NCBI GenBank assembly: GCA_001687465.1
Contig: LVLI01000202.1
Coordinates: 1-64,000, forward strand
Reading direction: 5' to 3'
DNA length: 64,000 nucleotides
Source: Halocafeteria seosinensis
Lineage: Eukaryota; Sar; Bigyra; Bicosoecida
Shown: positions 31,901 through 39,988 of the stretch, piece by piece
How the letters are laid out: every line of letters begins with the position of its first letter
How positions within the stretch are numbered: position 1 is the first letter of the stretch
Made by a program: the position numbers and the translations under genes
Notes under the pieces: generated by a model
What the model saw: the letters and a program-made list of their open reading frames with translations, nothing else
What the model was told of the DNA's origin: nothing
Database searches by the model: none

Positions 31901-33802
31901 ATGCGCGCATTTGCCCTTCATGAGGACACAGCCAGGTTAGACAAGCGTGGCCCGAGTGCTCTCAGCACAATTCACTCGGTTTCTCCCTCCTTCGGAGCTC
32001 AAGACTCTCCTGTTGGTGTTGAAGATGATCCCAAGAATTCCGCACCAGATTGTACCAATGTATCTTCTACATCATTTTCGCTGGATAATGAGCAACGTGA
32101 GAAAGAGGAATATAGCACTGCTGCGATGAACTCAGACGCTCCCTTTGCCGCATCAGTTCAACCTGACATTCCTTCCACTGCATCCCTAACGCGGTCGTCA
32201 CAGAAGTCAGTAGACATTCCAGGTGCCCAGACCTGCGCCTCAGCTTCCACAAAGTCTCATACTGAGGAAACTCAAAGGAGTGCTAGCGTCCGTGTACTAG
32301 AGGAGGATAATCATAGCGAATGCTCCTCAGAGGAGGGAGAAGATATACGGATTAGGAACATATCTTTCAATGACGCGGACATCCTCTACCTGGGCTCAGG
32401 TGGTCTGGAGATTTTCCGCGGGTGCTGTGGGAGGCGGGCAGCAGCTATAAAGCGAGTGCGACGGCGCCTGTTCCCTAATGCATTGCGAGAAAAGATTGTC
32501 AATATTATGTTGACACTGTCAGAGGACTCCGATGAAGGCAGTGGGCGGTACATTTTGAGGTATTTCGATGATACAACGGATAAAAAGTATTGGTATTTGG
32601 CGACCGAACTATGCGAAAATAGCCTCGACAGAGCAATCGAGCAAGGGTGTGATCAGACTCGTGCTCACTTTACCACACGCTTTCCGAACAATGAATCGTC
32701 CACGTGGGTAACATTGCGTTCATTGCAGAGTATGCCTGTTGACTTTTGTAGGCAGCTCTTAAAAGCAGCGGATCACATACACAGTAAGGGGTTTGTTCAC
32801 GGCTTCATTAGCCCGAAGAGTGTTTTGTTGAAGAAAGGTACTGTTAAGCTTAGCGGCTTTGGAACATCTCTCTTCTTTAAACACGAGAAATTACCGGACA
32901 ACGTTAACCAAGAGTGGCTGGCACCAGAGGTTATGGGAAGTAAGACCAGGAGCGGACATACGGAGTGGAGTCAAGCGGTTGATTCGTTTTCTGTAGGATG
33001 CATAATTTTTTACATACTTTCAGGGGGAAAGCATCCTTTCGGAACTCCCAATGAAAGATTATACAACATGCTACAGGTGGGAAAGCCACCATACTCTAAT
33101 CTCCGGAAATCCTGGTGGGAGAGCTTGCCCGAGTTCTCTACGGAGGCTGCTTCTTATGCAAGCGTATCCTACGCTCCAGCATCCACAGCATGTAGAGAAA
33201 TTCCGTGGCAATACTACTACGGGGGGATCCATTTGGTCCGCGAACTAATACAGCAAAATCCGAAGAACAGACTCTCAGTTCATGCGGCTTTATCTCACCC
33301 AATGTTCTGGACAACTCGTCAGCAGATTGAAACAATTGCTGCTTTCAGTGACGTCGCTAAACAGTTATACGGAATGCTTCCTATTTGGGAGAGCTCAAAA
33401 GCCATCGAGAGACTAGAAAAAGCCTTTCGCCATTTCGAGGGAAGCTCTGAAGAAAAGCTAAATTGGGTCAATAAGCTGCGCGTAGATGATGAGCGCGCGC
33501 ACCGACAATGGGAAGTAATTTCCAGTTCTTCGTCAGAGTGGAAGTCTCCGCAAGAGTACTTCAAAATGTATACAGCCAAAGAAAGGCAACTTCACGCTGT
33601 GGGCCTGTGTCGAGCTATCCGAAACATAGCTTACGCTCATACTATCGAATACGTTTCTGCCGGATTGTTCGCATCCGTGGAGCAAGTCCATACATACTTC
33701 CTTGGAAATTTTCCCTGGCTAATGGTGGAAATCTACGATATAGTTACAAGTGGCATAGACCCTCAACTGTCACAAGAACTACGGGGACTTTTGCCGACTT
33801 AA
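28922..33802 (+). CDS. Ankyrin-like / pseudokinase / KEN endoribonuclease protein (RNase L-like architecture)
   Basis: One intronless frame of 1,626 residues. Residues 1-150 are disordered. Helical ankyrin-like units occur near 310 (LHYVARNGNVRLLQHLSKY), 360, 667 (FHSACSVGCRSAAEQLL) and 725. A basic/serine linker (about 790-1,130) follows. A kinase-fold domain (about 1,150-1,460) keeps the VAIK lysine (AAIKRV, K1177) but has HGF for HRD (1293) and GFG for DFG (1312), so it is predicted catalytically dead. It is followed directly by a KEN domain: SHPMFW at about 1,458 and LCRAIRN (1562-1568), the nuclease motif of IRE1 and RNase L. The catalytic histidine normally four residues after the Asn is here five after it (H1573). 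There is no signal peptide or membrane span, unlike IRE1. Role inferred: a sensor-controlled RNase. Residue 373 is undefined because base 30,040 is N. Confidence 0.85.
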   Translation: MEAVRPESRSRSQETPTTCGKVATVSHSVKHDTTRSNEGNTTIEHGRPPPTPPVYIHDGYFGNDTELKESFSSGSNKMNGNQTSLNGSKTATAGASSTAKPTNDGEIRTKRSSAYRKNDVNSLTGSTDQLSLDNQPRQSSRESTGNSSNTQHSPLFHSRQGRSRSGAFSEASDDGRRVRSAIQQGKVTEALGILQSNPVILSLPDMNPLHDILPLILHSLAESYDSYGIQGNEGVYFDFYRYLHKCMTREEKASTQTLATMFYAACKFNQTDFADWILVEISSKTQLSIDRLAVDRSYRYNRLRHCGLHYVARNGNVRLLQHLSKYCSASPLLLESSLLMQFPQGQEGMELSSLYIAASQRHKGFVRHAIESXRHKFDDEGMTAESTTAVQNSSSTGSSDNRLRVPAGLRQLVMCLMIHGLVALDDVPTAEWIRRECMSLDPIVLTLPMATSADGQGNLRFPPSMDRSTDGQAAAPLSLPKEKNGEKSPENSESQQKLSDDRKYILGRKSQNVPSAQSTNEATNCLALHLCLYRLPPSPHQAKSVPSAATAAGISLNPSGGPEDVVPRRSAVERLREYTAEFRQEFRGEKSQQKRNDQQQESDNAAVNSILHQHIYNYSDQGRPAAPHPALNMFGWLLNHFPWLASRPFCIMTGEASQKRLEWRNAFHSACSVGCRSAAEQLLDVDPELLHTYSYSVQLGTCSKLQDPSTCSDDVIEFHPLFITIGHCRLTGQFDFLRWLLSHYEEQTIDREVYEACQGLHVMVPDFVKDVCKNTGLSLRRMMGMPSRSKVSSGRWSSQNTSRLSSQSRTESMEGGSNIKGTSFNSNRSRSETDSTSETPIASPQQYGASRGISLDNNFHLDSFGADDASDAFPDDSSHTSDHQTRPAKNKKNTSEKGKRRGNEKNRKKERGRRRKTKGARDTDVDESDTPSHQRSRGDTSQSADALLMSHQDDETDVDRSRCLLKHSGGSNVNDMSRIPSYESNISEAEAQHMRAFALHEDTARLDKRGPSALSTIHSVSPSFGAQDSPVGVEDDPKNSAPDCTNVSSTSFSLDNEQREKEEYSTAAMNSDAPFAASVQPDIPSTASLTRSSQKSVDIPGAQTCASASTKSHTEETQRSASVRVLEEDNHSECSSEEGEDIRIRNISFNDADILYLGSGGLEIFRGCCGRRAAAIKRVRRRLFPNALREKIVNIMLTLSEDSDEGSGRYILRYFDDTTDKKYWYLATELCENSLDRAIEQGCDQTRAHFTTRFPNNESSTWVTLRSLQSMPVDFCRQLLKAADHIHSKGFVHGFISPKSVLLKKGTVKLSGFGTSLFFKHEKLPDNVNQEWLAPEVMGSKTRSGHTEWSQAVDSFSVGCIIFYILSGGKHPFGTPNERLYNMLQVGKPPYSNLRKSWWESLPEFSTEAASYASVSYAPASTACREIPWQYYYGGIHLVRELIQQNPKNRLSVHAALSHPMFWTTRQQIETIAAFSDVAKQLYGMLPIWESSKAIERLEKAFRHFEGSSEEKLNWVNKLRVDDERAHRQWEVISSSSSEWKSPQEYFKMYTAKERQLHAVGLCRAIRNIAYAHTIEYVSAGLFASVEQVHTYFLGNFPWLMVEIYDIVTSGIDPQLSQELRGLLPT

Positions 33803-33862
33803 GTACACCAAAATAAACGTACCCAAGTATCCGCAGCCCTACCTCAAGTTTACGATTCCCAC

Positions 33863-35460
33863 TCATACAGCACTGTCTTGTCGACCTGTTTCCTCATCGC
33901 TTCCATCTTCATGCTGTTCAACTAGCCTAGGGCGATGCGTCCGAGGGACGCCTCGCGGGCGTCTAGGTGAAGGGGGTCGTGCCTTTCTCGGACCAACGTA
34001 CGAGCGCTGTGAGTTTGGAGTCTGCTCTTGCAGTCGCTCGCGCCGAGAGGCATTGTTCTGCGGAGAAACTAGCTCTTCTGTCTGCGGCTTTGGCGTTAGT
34101 GCGGAGCTTCGACGTGGAGCAATTGGCATCGATGTCGGGTGTTCAAAGACAGTGGGCCGTCGTGCAGTCGAGAACGGCGTATACGACCGTGCTCTTCCCG
34201 TTCCGTCTGAGACCTGCTCTGTGCCGGGTACAGGCAGTTGTGCGGATGAATCCCCACCTGGTTGATATCTAAGATGGGTCGGTCCTTCCACTATCGAGGG
34301 GGTCTTAGGATGTTCAGGGATAAAGTAGTCTCCCAACGACCGTATAAAGTGTGAATCCCATTCTTTGAGCATTTTAAAGTTTTGATCTCCAAGATATGCG
34401 CTAATCATCAATGCGAAGTGCAATAAAAACTCTGCTGTGTTTACTAAAAACGGTGCGTCCATCGAGGAAGGGGTAACCAGTAGGGCTACCAAATATAAGG
34501 AAGCTGCTACAGTAAGTGAGGCCCATGGGTTAAAAATTGTGGCTCGTACATCAGTAGAAATGCTGGTACCGTATCTCCAAAATGAAATTCCAGTGTAGAA
34601 GCTTTTGGCAAACAGTATCAGTGGGACAACAAAATCCATCACTGAGCTGAACGTCACATCGTCTTGGCGATCCCCTGACCCAGGTATCTGTAATTTCTTG
34701 TTGGTAAACCTGCCCTAACAAAAATCAACACTGTAGTGGTAACAACATTACCTCGATCAGTGATAGATATATAACCAACCTGTATGTCTCCGTAAATCGA
34801 TCAACATCCGATATGTGCGTGGCGGACGCTATAATCGAGACAATAGCCAAGAATAAAGCTGTGACCCAAATGCTGTATCTCGATACTTGTGATGCAAATC
34901 CATATTTTTTCCGATGGCCTTGCTGTAGGGGCAGTAACAAGTAACTAGCAATCCTGTCGCTTGGAACTCGTCTTCCAATTGACGCGAACTTACATCAAAC
35001 GTAATGCAGCAGAAGAAATTTGCGCTTCTAGCTTTATGCACTTCATAGTTCAGTTCAAATTGAGTTATAATGAGCATCGGTGCAATAAAGCCTGAAAAAA
35101 TAAGATCGTACACAACTTTGTACGTTCCGCCGAGGGTTCTTCCCTTCATTGACTACGTACTCGCCACCGCAAATCGTATTTGCAGTAATGCTTCGGGGCG
35201 TTCCGGTTCCACCGCGATGGACGCCGCGAGGGTCCCATTTTCCAGAGCCATGAAAAACGCTGTCACAGGCTGCAGCACAAACGGTGAACATCTACAAGCT
35301 GACGCACGTTGGGCGGGCGTTGACGTACCATGAACAAATAGCCCACTTTATTCGAGTAGGGCGACGCCAAGTACCCCGTCACGAACATAGCCACGAGGAA
35401 CAGCGCCATTAGTAACCAGAAGGGCCATGCCGGCCCTGAGAGGTCCTGATGGTCGCTCAT
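33863..35460 (-). CDS. Multi-pass membrane protein, unidentified
   Basis: Five exons (35329-35460, 35161-35269, 34994-35091, 34752-34922, 33863-34687) joined in frame through introns of 59-71 nt give 444 residues. About seven hydrophobic segments are visible: WPFWLLMALFLVAMFVTGYL, an uncertain one around VTAFFM, FIAPMLIITQF, YSIWVTALFLAIVSIIASA, VMDFVVPLILFAKSF, LTVAASLYLVALLV and LLHFALMISAYL. A ~175-residue polar tail rich in P, R and S (cytosolic by inference) ends the protein. ATG 35460 is chosen because the longer frame upstream runs through a poly-A/GAA tract. No family recognised; a seven-helix receptor or transporter are both possible. Confidence 0.7.
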
Positions 35461-35738
35461 GACTGGATTAAACACTTGTACAGATCCCCTCCGACAAGCT
35501 TCTGCGCGCCATATGTGCTGCCGACGGACGCTATTCGTCAGTCCTGTTTGCGCGTCTGACCGAAACAAATGGATATTGTCTACTGCACGCAGTGCTACTA
35601 ATACAATCGGTACATAGCATCTGAACACTCCGTAAGAAATGCCAAACGGCCATCCATCAATGCGACGGCCGGGCGAGTCAACGTGGGCAACAACGACCTC
35701 CCTCGAGATTCTCCTGCTACAGTTGGTAGAAGCAACGC

Positions 35739-35766
35739 AAAAAAAAAAAAAAAAAGAAGAAGAAGA
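35739..35766. repeat. A17 plus (GAA)n tract
   Basis: Seventeen consecutive A residues (35739-35755) followed by GAAGAAGAAGAG. It lies upstream of the minus-strand membrane-protein gene. It may be a simple microsatellite or the tail of an old retroposed sequence; no parent sequence is seen. Confidence 0.7.
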
Positions 35767-36061
35767 GTTGCTTGTAAAGTCCAAACAATATATTAGGATC
35801 ATTTAAAAAACAGAAAAGAGCAAGATGCATTTGTATGACTACAGCGGACCCGGGATAAGTGCGCCAGCCTAGACTCGCGAGTCGCGATTTGTGTCCATAC
35901 TGAAAGAGTGGTATAATTCTGAATGAATCATTGCTATTAATACCGGACATTCGCTATCATTCCAACTCCAGGATAGGCATGTCAACCGAACATTTGTTCG
36001 AGAACCTTATCTTTCGTTGGAAGATCCTATATCTAATTCATTCAGGTCATCAAACGCCTAC

Positions 36062-37012
36062 TTATAAGGAACCGACCTGCCATACACGGATGATGTTATC
36101 GGTGTAGCCGGAGAAGAGGGTAGCACCATCGGCTGACCAGCACAAGCAAGTGCAGTAGGGGGTCAATGCCTTCTTGGATCTTTCCTCGAATTCAGGGTCC
36201 AATTCAGCAACGAGAGCCTTGCTCTCCAAATCCCAGATCTTGATGTTCTTGGTGGTAGCAGCGCAAAGCCAGTAACGGTTGGGGGAGAAAACCAAACTGT
36301 GGATTTCAGATGCGGCATCCAACTTGTACAGTTGCTTACCCTCATGGAGATCCCAGAGCATAGCAGTCCCATCACGACCACCGGAAGCACAGAGTGATCC
36401 ATCTGGGGAGATGGTAACGGTGTTCAGATATCCACGATGTCCGACGAGGTCGAATTTCAACTTGCAAGTGCTCAAATCCCACACTTTTACAAGCTTATCC
36501 CATCCACAGGAAACGATGAGCTCGTTGTCCTTGTTGGGGGAGAAGCGCACGCAGGAAACCCAATCAGTATGGCCATCGTCGGAGATTGTGTACTTGCATT
36601 CACCCAAGACGTTCCACAGCTTAATGGTTCTATCACGAGAGCCAGAGACGATCTTGGTGTTGTCAGCGTTGAAAGCCACAGAGAGAACATCCTTGGTGTG
36701 TCCAATGAATCGTTCCGTAGTCGCTCCGTTGTCCAAATCCCACAGACGGAGGGTCGAGTCCCAGCATCCAGAGAGGCAATACGCTCCATCACTAGAGAAC
36801 ACAACGTCCTGGACGAAGTGAGAGTGTCCATGGAGGGATTTCATGGGGAGACCATACTGCTCGGGATCCCGGACGAGTTTCCATACAATGATGGTACGGT
36901 CACGAGAAGCTGAGATAATGGTGTTCACGTCCTGGTCGGTGGTTGAGATGGAGGTCACCCAGTTGGCGTGCCCCTTGAGAGAAGCTTTGAGCGAAATACC
37001 TTCGGAGCCCAT
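36062..37012 (-). CDS. RACK1: RACK1, ribosome-associated WD40 scaffold
   Basis: A single coding exon of 316 residues. Seven WD repeats fill the protein, starting [14 protein letters not shown]; repeats end with the expected W-K/D motifs ([49 protein letters not shown]). Order and spacing are those of RACK1/Asc1, which sits at the head of the 40S ribosomal subunit and docks kinases. ATG 37012 fits the family's usual length. Just upstream the sequence TTTCCCTGCAG looks like a 3' splice site, so a 5' UTR intron is likely. Codon use is strongly biased to C- and G-ending codons compared with neighbours, as expected for a highly expressed gene. Confidence 0.96.
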   Translation of the reverse strand: MGSEGISLKASLKGHANWVTSISTTDQDVNTIISASRDRTIIVWKLVRDPEQYGLPMKSLHGHSHFVQDVVFSSDGAYCLSGCWDSTLRLWDLDNGATTERFIGHTKDVLSVAFNADNTKIVSGSRDRTIKLWNVLGECKYTISDDGHTDWVSCVRFSPNKDNELIVSCGWDKLVKVWDLSTCKLKFDLVGHRGYLNTVTISPDGSLCASGGRDGTAMLWDLHEGKQLYKLDAASEIHSLVFSPNRYWLCAATTKNIKIWDLESKALVAELDPEFEERSKKALTPYCTCLCWSADGATLFSGYTDNIIRVWQVGSL

Positions 37013-38231
37013 TTTCTGCAGGGAAACGTGTATGAAAGTGGTCAAATCGTGAAAGTCAATGCTGACACCAAACCCCGCCAGCTACGTCCATTGCTCCCTC
37101 ATGCAGTCCTCCGTCGGGGCTGGGCTCAATTAGCCCACATAAGACGCAGTTCATCAGCTATATGCTCCTATTGCGGTTCTTATAATTGGCCGAAAAAGAC
37201 TGTTCAATGAATAAAGCCTCGACAGACAGGTAGCATTCCAGCAGATGCCAACGCCCCTATACCCTCCCCTATCCAGTTGACCCAGACCCTTTTCGGTATT
37301 TTCGGACACCTGACAGGGGACAGTTCTATGTATACACGGCCACTACTTACATCTTGATGTTGTTACGGTCAACAAATAATGCAGAATACAAATAGAAAGT
37401 TTGTAGACTTCCCCTCTTCGAGGTCTTAATAACGAAGCAGCCACAATGTCCGGTATTGTCCCACTCACGGTGCCGGTGCGCCGGGTTTCCGGACCGAACG
37501 GGTCCGAACTTCGGAAAGCGAGGAGAAGATAGGCTCAAGGTCTGTGCCATTCATTCTCCAACAGGAACAAAAAAGGTTCGGTACAAAGATAGGAAAAACA
37601 AGAGGACGACAATGAGCAATTCTACTTTTACACATATCATTGGAATATCATACGTGGAAGAACTTGATTTCACGATCTTCGGAGCATAGAAAAATGGATT
37701 TTCTCTGCCTGTTCATTGACTGACTGGAGCTGGTTTGACTTTGAAAAATAGCTGGCCTAGCATGCAGAGATCATTGAAAAATGGAAACAGGTGTCAAATC
37801 GATGTCTCATTCAAAACATGTACCATGTGTCACCTTCCAAGAAAACTCTTTCCTTCTCCGCTTGACGGCACACTGTGTCGCACACATCGTTGAGCGTTGT
37901 TTGAGGGGAAGGACGGAAGTTAGGAGCTCTTTCTATCCTCCGTCTACTCCGGCTAGAGCAGCTTCGTTGTCAGACCACCCTGTTGCTGGACCGCAGGCCA
38001 GTGGCCACTAGGAGAACCACTCGCTCGATCGGCGTCCGAAAAAACTCTTTCCCCGCCTACATCCTCGACGAACACACTGTCCATCGTTTGAGCGAGGAGC
38101 TACGAGGTATTATTATCCTTTGGCTGCACTGGTGAGAGCAGGTTCCTTACCGGGCCACACTCCTCTTGCCGAGTAAGCCGGTCTTGAGTGCACGCCGAGA
38201 AACTCCACTCCACACCCGAAGACAAGAGAAC
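37013..38231. other. Repeat-bearing spacer downstream of nothing coding
   Basis: No gene is supported. A 28-codon ATG frame (37446-37532, MSGIVPLTVPVRRVSG...) has good context (ACAATG) but nothing downstream to join. From 37846 two diverged copies of a roughly 150-bp unit lie in tandem (listed separately), ending at the 35-bp dispersed repeat. Confidence 0.4.
37846..38185. repeat. Diverged tandem repeat, two units
   Basis: Unit A (about 37846-37990) and unit B (about 38038-38185) share, in the same order, AAAACTCTTTCC, CACACTGT, ATCGTT-GAGCG, a TATCCT...GCT..ACT segment, AGAGCAG, and a CC..AC(C)CT...TTGC end. Period is about 190 bp. The match is by eye and imperfect. Confidence 0.5.
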
Positions 38232-38266
38232 CACACACACATATGTGACAGATAGCCCACCGGCCA
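38232..38266 (-). repeat. 35-bp dispersed repeat, copy 2 of 3
   Basis: Reverse complement is identical over 35 bases to 3254-3288. Confidence 0.8.
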
Positions 38267-38664
38267 GAGAACCATGAAACACGTACGCCAGACAGAAATC
38301 CTATATGGTACGAGAATCCCTTCGCATTCCTCGGCAAGCAAATCCTGCATGTTTTGTCTTGCCTTTTATCGCAAACGTAGACAACCGGCCAGCTGCTCCC
38401 AGCTGTGCTTCACAGGCTCACCGAGCCGTACAATGTATAAGCGATGCATGATGCATCGCGATAACACTCTCCAGCTTCACAAGGTCATCTTCACCAAAGT
38501 ATTAGAGGCCCTGATAAACACAGGTGAAGTAATTCACATGGATTGATAATACAATCGAGAAATTGGCAAGCACACTCAGTCCCAACACTCTGCCACTGAG
38601 TTAGGTAAACCGATAATTTTCTTCGACATCAAATCTTAACGAGGGATCGCTCTCAATATTTACA

Positions 38665-39342
38665 ATGGATCCATCCAAACTCGATCATTCCTATATTCAA
38701 TGGCTCATCGACATGCTTGGCACTCTAGATTTATTGCAAGCCACTCTAGCCAGTTTTACCGGGATCGAGTATCCGGTCGTCGATGTGAGCGAGCCACCCA
38801 ATACTCGGAAGAGGTTTGAGCAATGTGAAGGACAGATTGCTGCCAAGAAAAAGACAGGCAAGCAACCAAAACGAGTATTGGACGACGGTCTTTATTTTGT
38901 TGACGCTCACTGGTTCTGTGTTGTTGACGGGGTGGTCCGAGAATCCTTTGGGGAACACTACCAAGCCACTGGGACTGCCCATTTTTGCCAAACCTTTGCT
39001 CTGCTCATTTTTCTTCAGCGGAAGCATAGAGAAATCTTCAACGGTCTAGGGATTCGATTGTATCCCGACGAATTCGAGAAGAACGTCGAGGCCGTCATGG
39101 GCTTTTGGCTTCATGTCTTCGAACATCACTCCGAACTAGCCCTATGGCTGTTGGATCAGGTTGTTTCGGACGTCCATGCCGGCCAAATTGAAAATGTTTA
39201 CATTGAGCTTCCTCAAAATCAGGGGTTTCACCTACAACATATCACCTACCAGAGGTTTCTCCTTTATCTCCAAACAGTGTCCAGGTTTTCTTCCGTGTTC
39301 GCTTTCCCTCTGCGAGCGCGAGTTTTTTTCCGCGCTATGTAG
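38665..39342 (+). CDS. Unassigned protein with HW...HFCQ block
   Basis: An open frame of 225 residues from ATG 38665. The first 30 residues are helical; a basic stretch (AAKKKTGKQPKR) precedes LYFVDAHWFCVVDGV (HW at 82-83) and TAHFCQTFALLIFLQRKH (C108-Q109), then YPDEFEKNVEAVMGFWLHVF. The order H-W, then C within a short hydrophobic helix, recalls the arrangement of adenain/ULP-like cysteine peptidases, but the Asp partner is not certain. The final ~25 residues (RFSSVFAFPLRARVFFRAM) look like read-through into an intron, so the true C-terminus is probably spliced. Function unknown. Confidence 0.5.
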   Translation: MDPSKLDHSYIQWLIDMLGTLDLLQATLASFTGIEYPVVDVSEPPNTRKRFEQCEGQIAAKKKTGKQPKRVLDDGLYFVDAHWFCVVDGVVRESFGEHYQATGTAHFCQTFALLIFLQRKHREIFNGLGIRLYPDEFEKNVEAVMGFWLHVFEHHSELALWLLDQVVSDVHAGQIENVYIELPQNQGFHLQHITYQRFLLYLQTVSRFSSVFAFPLRARVFFRAM

Positions 39343-39988
39343 ATAGATCAGGCACAGATAGCATCGAAGAATAAGAAGTTTAGTTTTCGTCTCGTAAACC
39401 GCGCGAGGTAGCTGCCAGTCTTCAAGACAAACACTCGCCATCTCCGTCCGAGAAAACTCTTCGCTCTGGAGAGCAGGGAATGGCCTGTCTCTGCAACCCG
39501 AGTTTGAGTATACACAATCACACGATTTGACTCTCATCAACGCAGGCACATGATGGTAAAAGAGCTCGAATGCCTCCCAATAATGTTGAACACTACAGTA
39601 TAGTGTGTGTGCACCCAGGGGACCCGGTCTATGCGTACAAACAGAACGCAGCTAACGCAGAATTCGTTTTACAACGAGAGTTTTACCCCTATTTAAGTTT
39701 GCATATAAGTATATTCAATCAACGCCTTCCAAAAATCATTAAAAAAAAAAAATACACATCGCGTCAATCCCTGATTGAACACAAGTCTAGTAGAAAGGCA
39801 GTCTACTTCAAGTTCCGGCGTTGTAGTTACAGTACGCCACCGCGTCGCCACGAGATGTGTCGACAACATTGTAAGCACATTTGTGAACCCATATTATTCT
39901 GTTCATTAATGGATCATCCTATTGCTTTTCCTAGCGGAGGTATTTTACTAAATAAAATAAGTTACGCCTCTTTGCTCCCTCTTCGGCT
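39343..39988. other. Possible 3' exon or spacer after the 38665 gene
   Basis: Between the two genes a plus-strand stretch after a CAACGCAG acceptor-like site near 39545 reads RARMPPNNVEHYSIVCVHPG and could be a further exon of the gene at 38665, but no donor makes the join unambiguous. An A10 run is at about 39741. Confidence 0.3.

Noticed and set aside
35461-35802. Longer N-terminus of the membrane protein
   Set aside because: The frame passes through the A17/GAA tract (poly-Phe/Ser), which is not plausible protein.
36279-36913. Plus-strand frames of up to 180 codons opposite RACK1
   Set aside because: Antisense shadows of a strongly codon-biased gene.
37446-37532. 28-codon ATG frame with good start context
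   Set aside because: No downstream exon could be joined and no family recognised.
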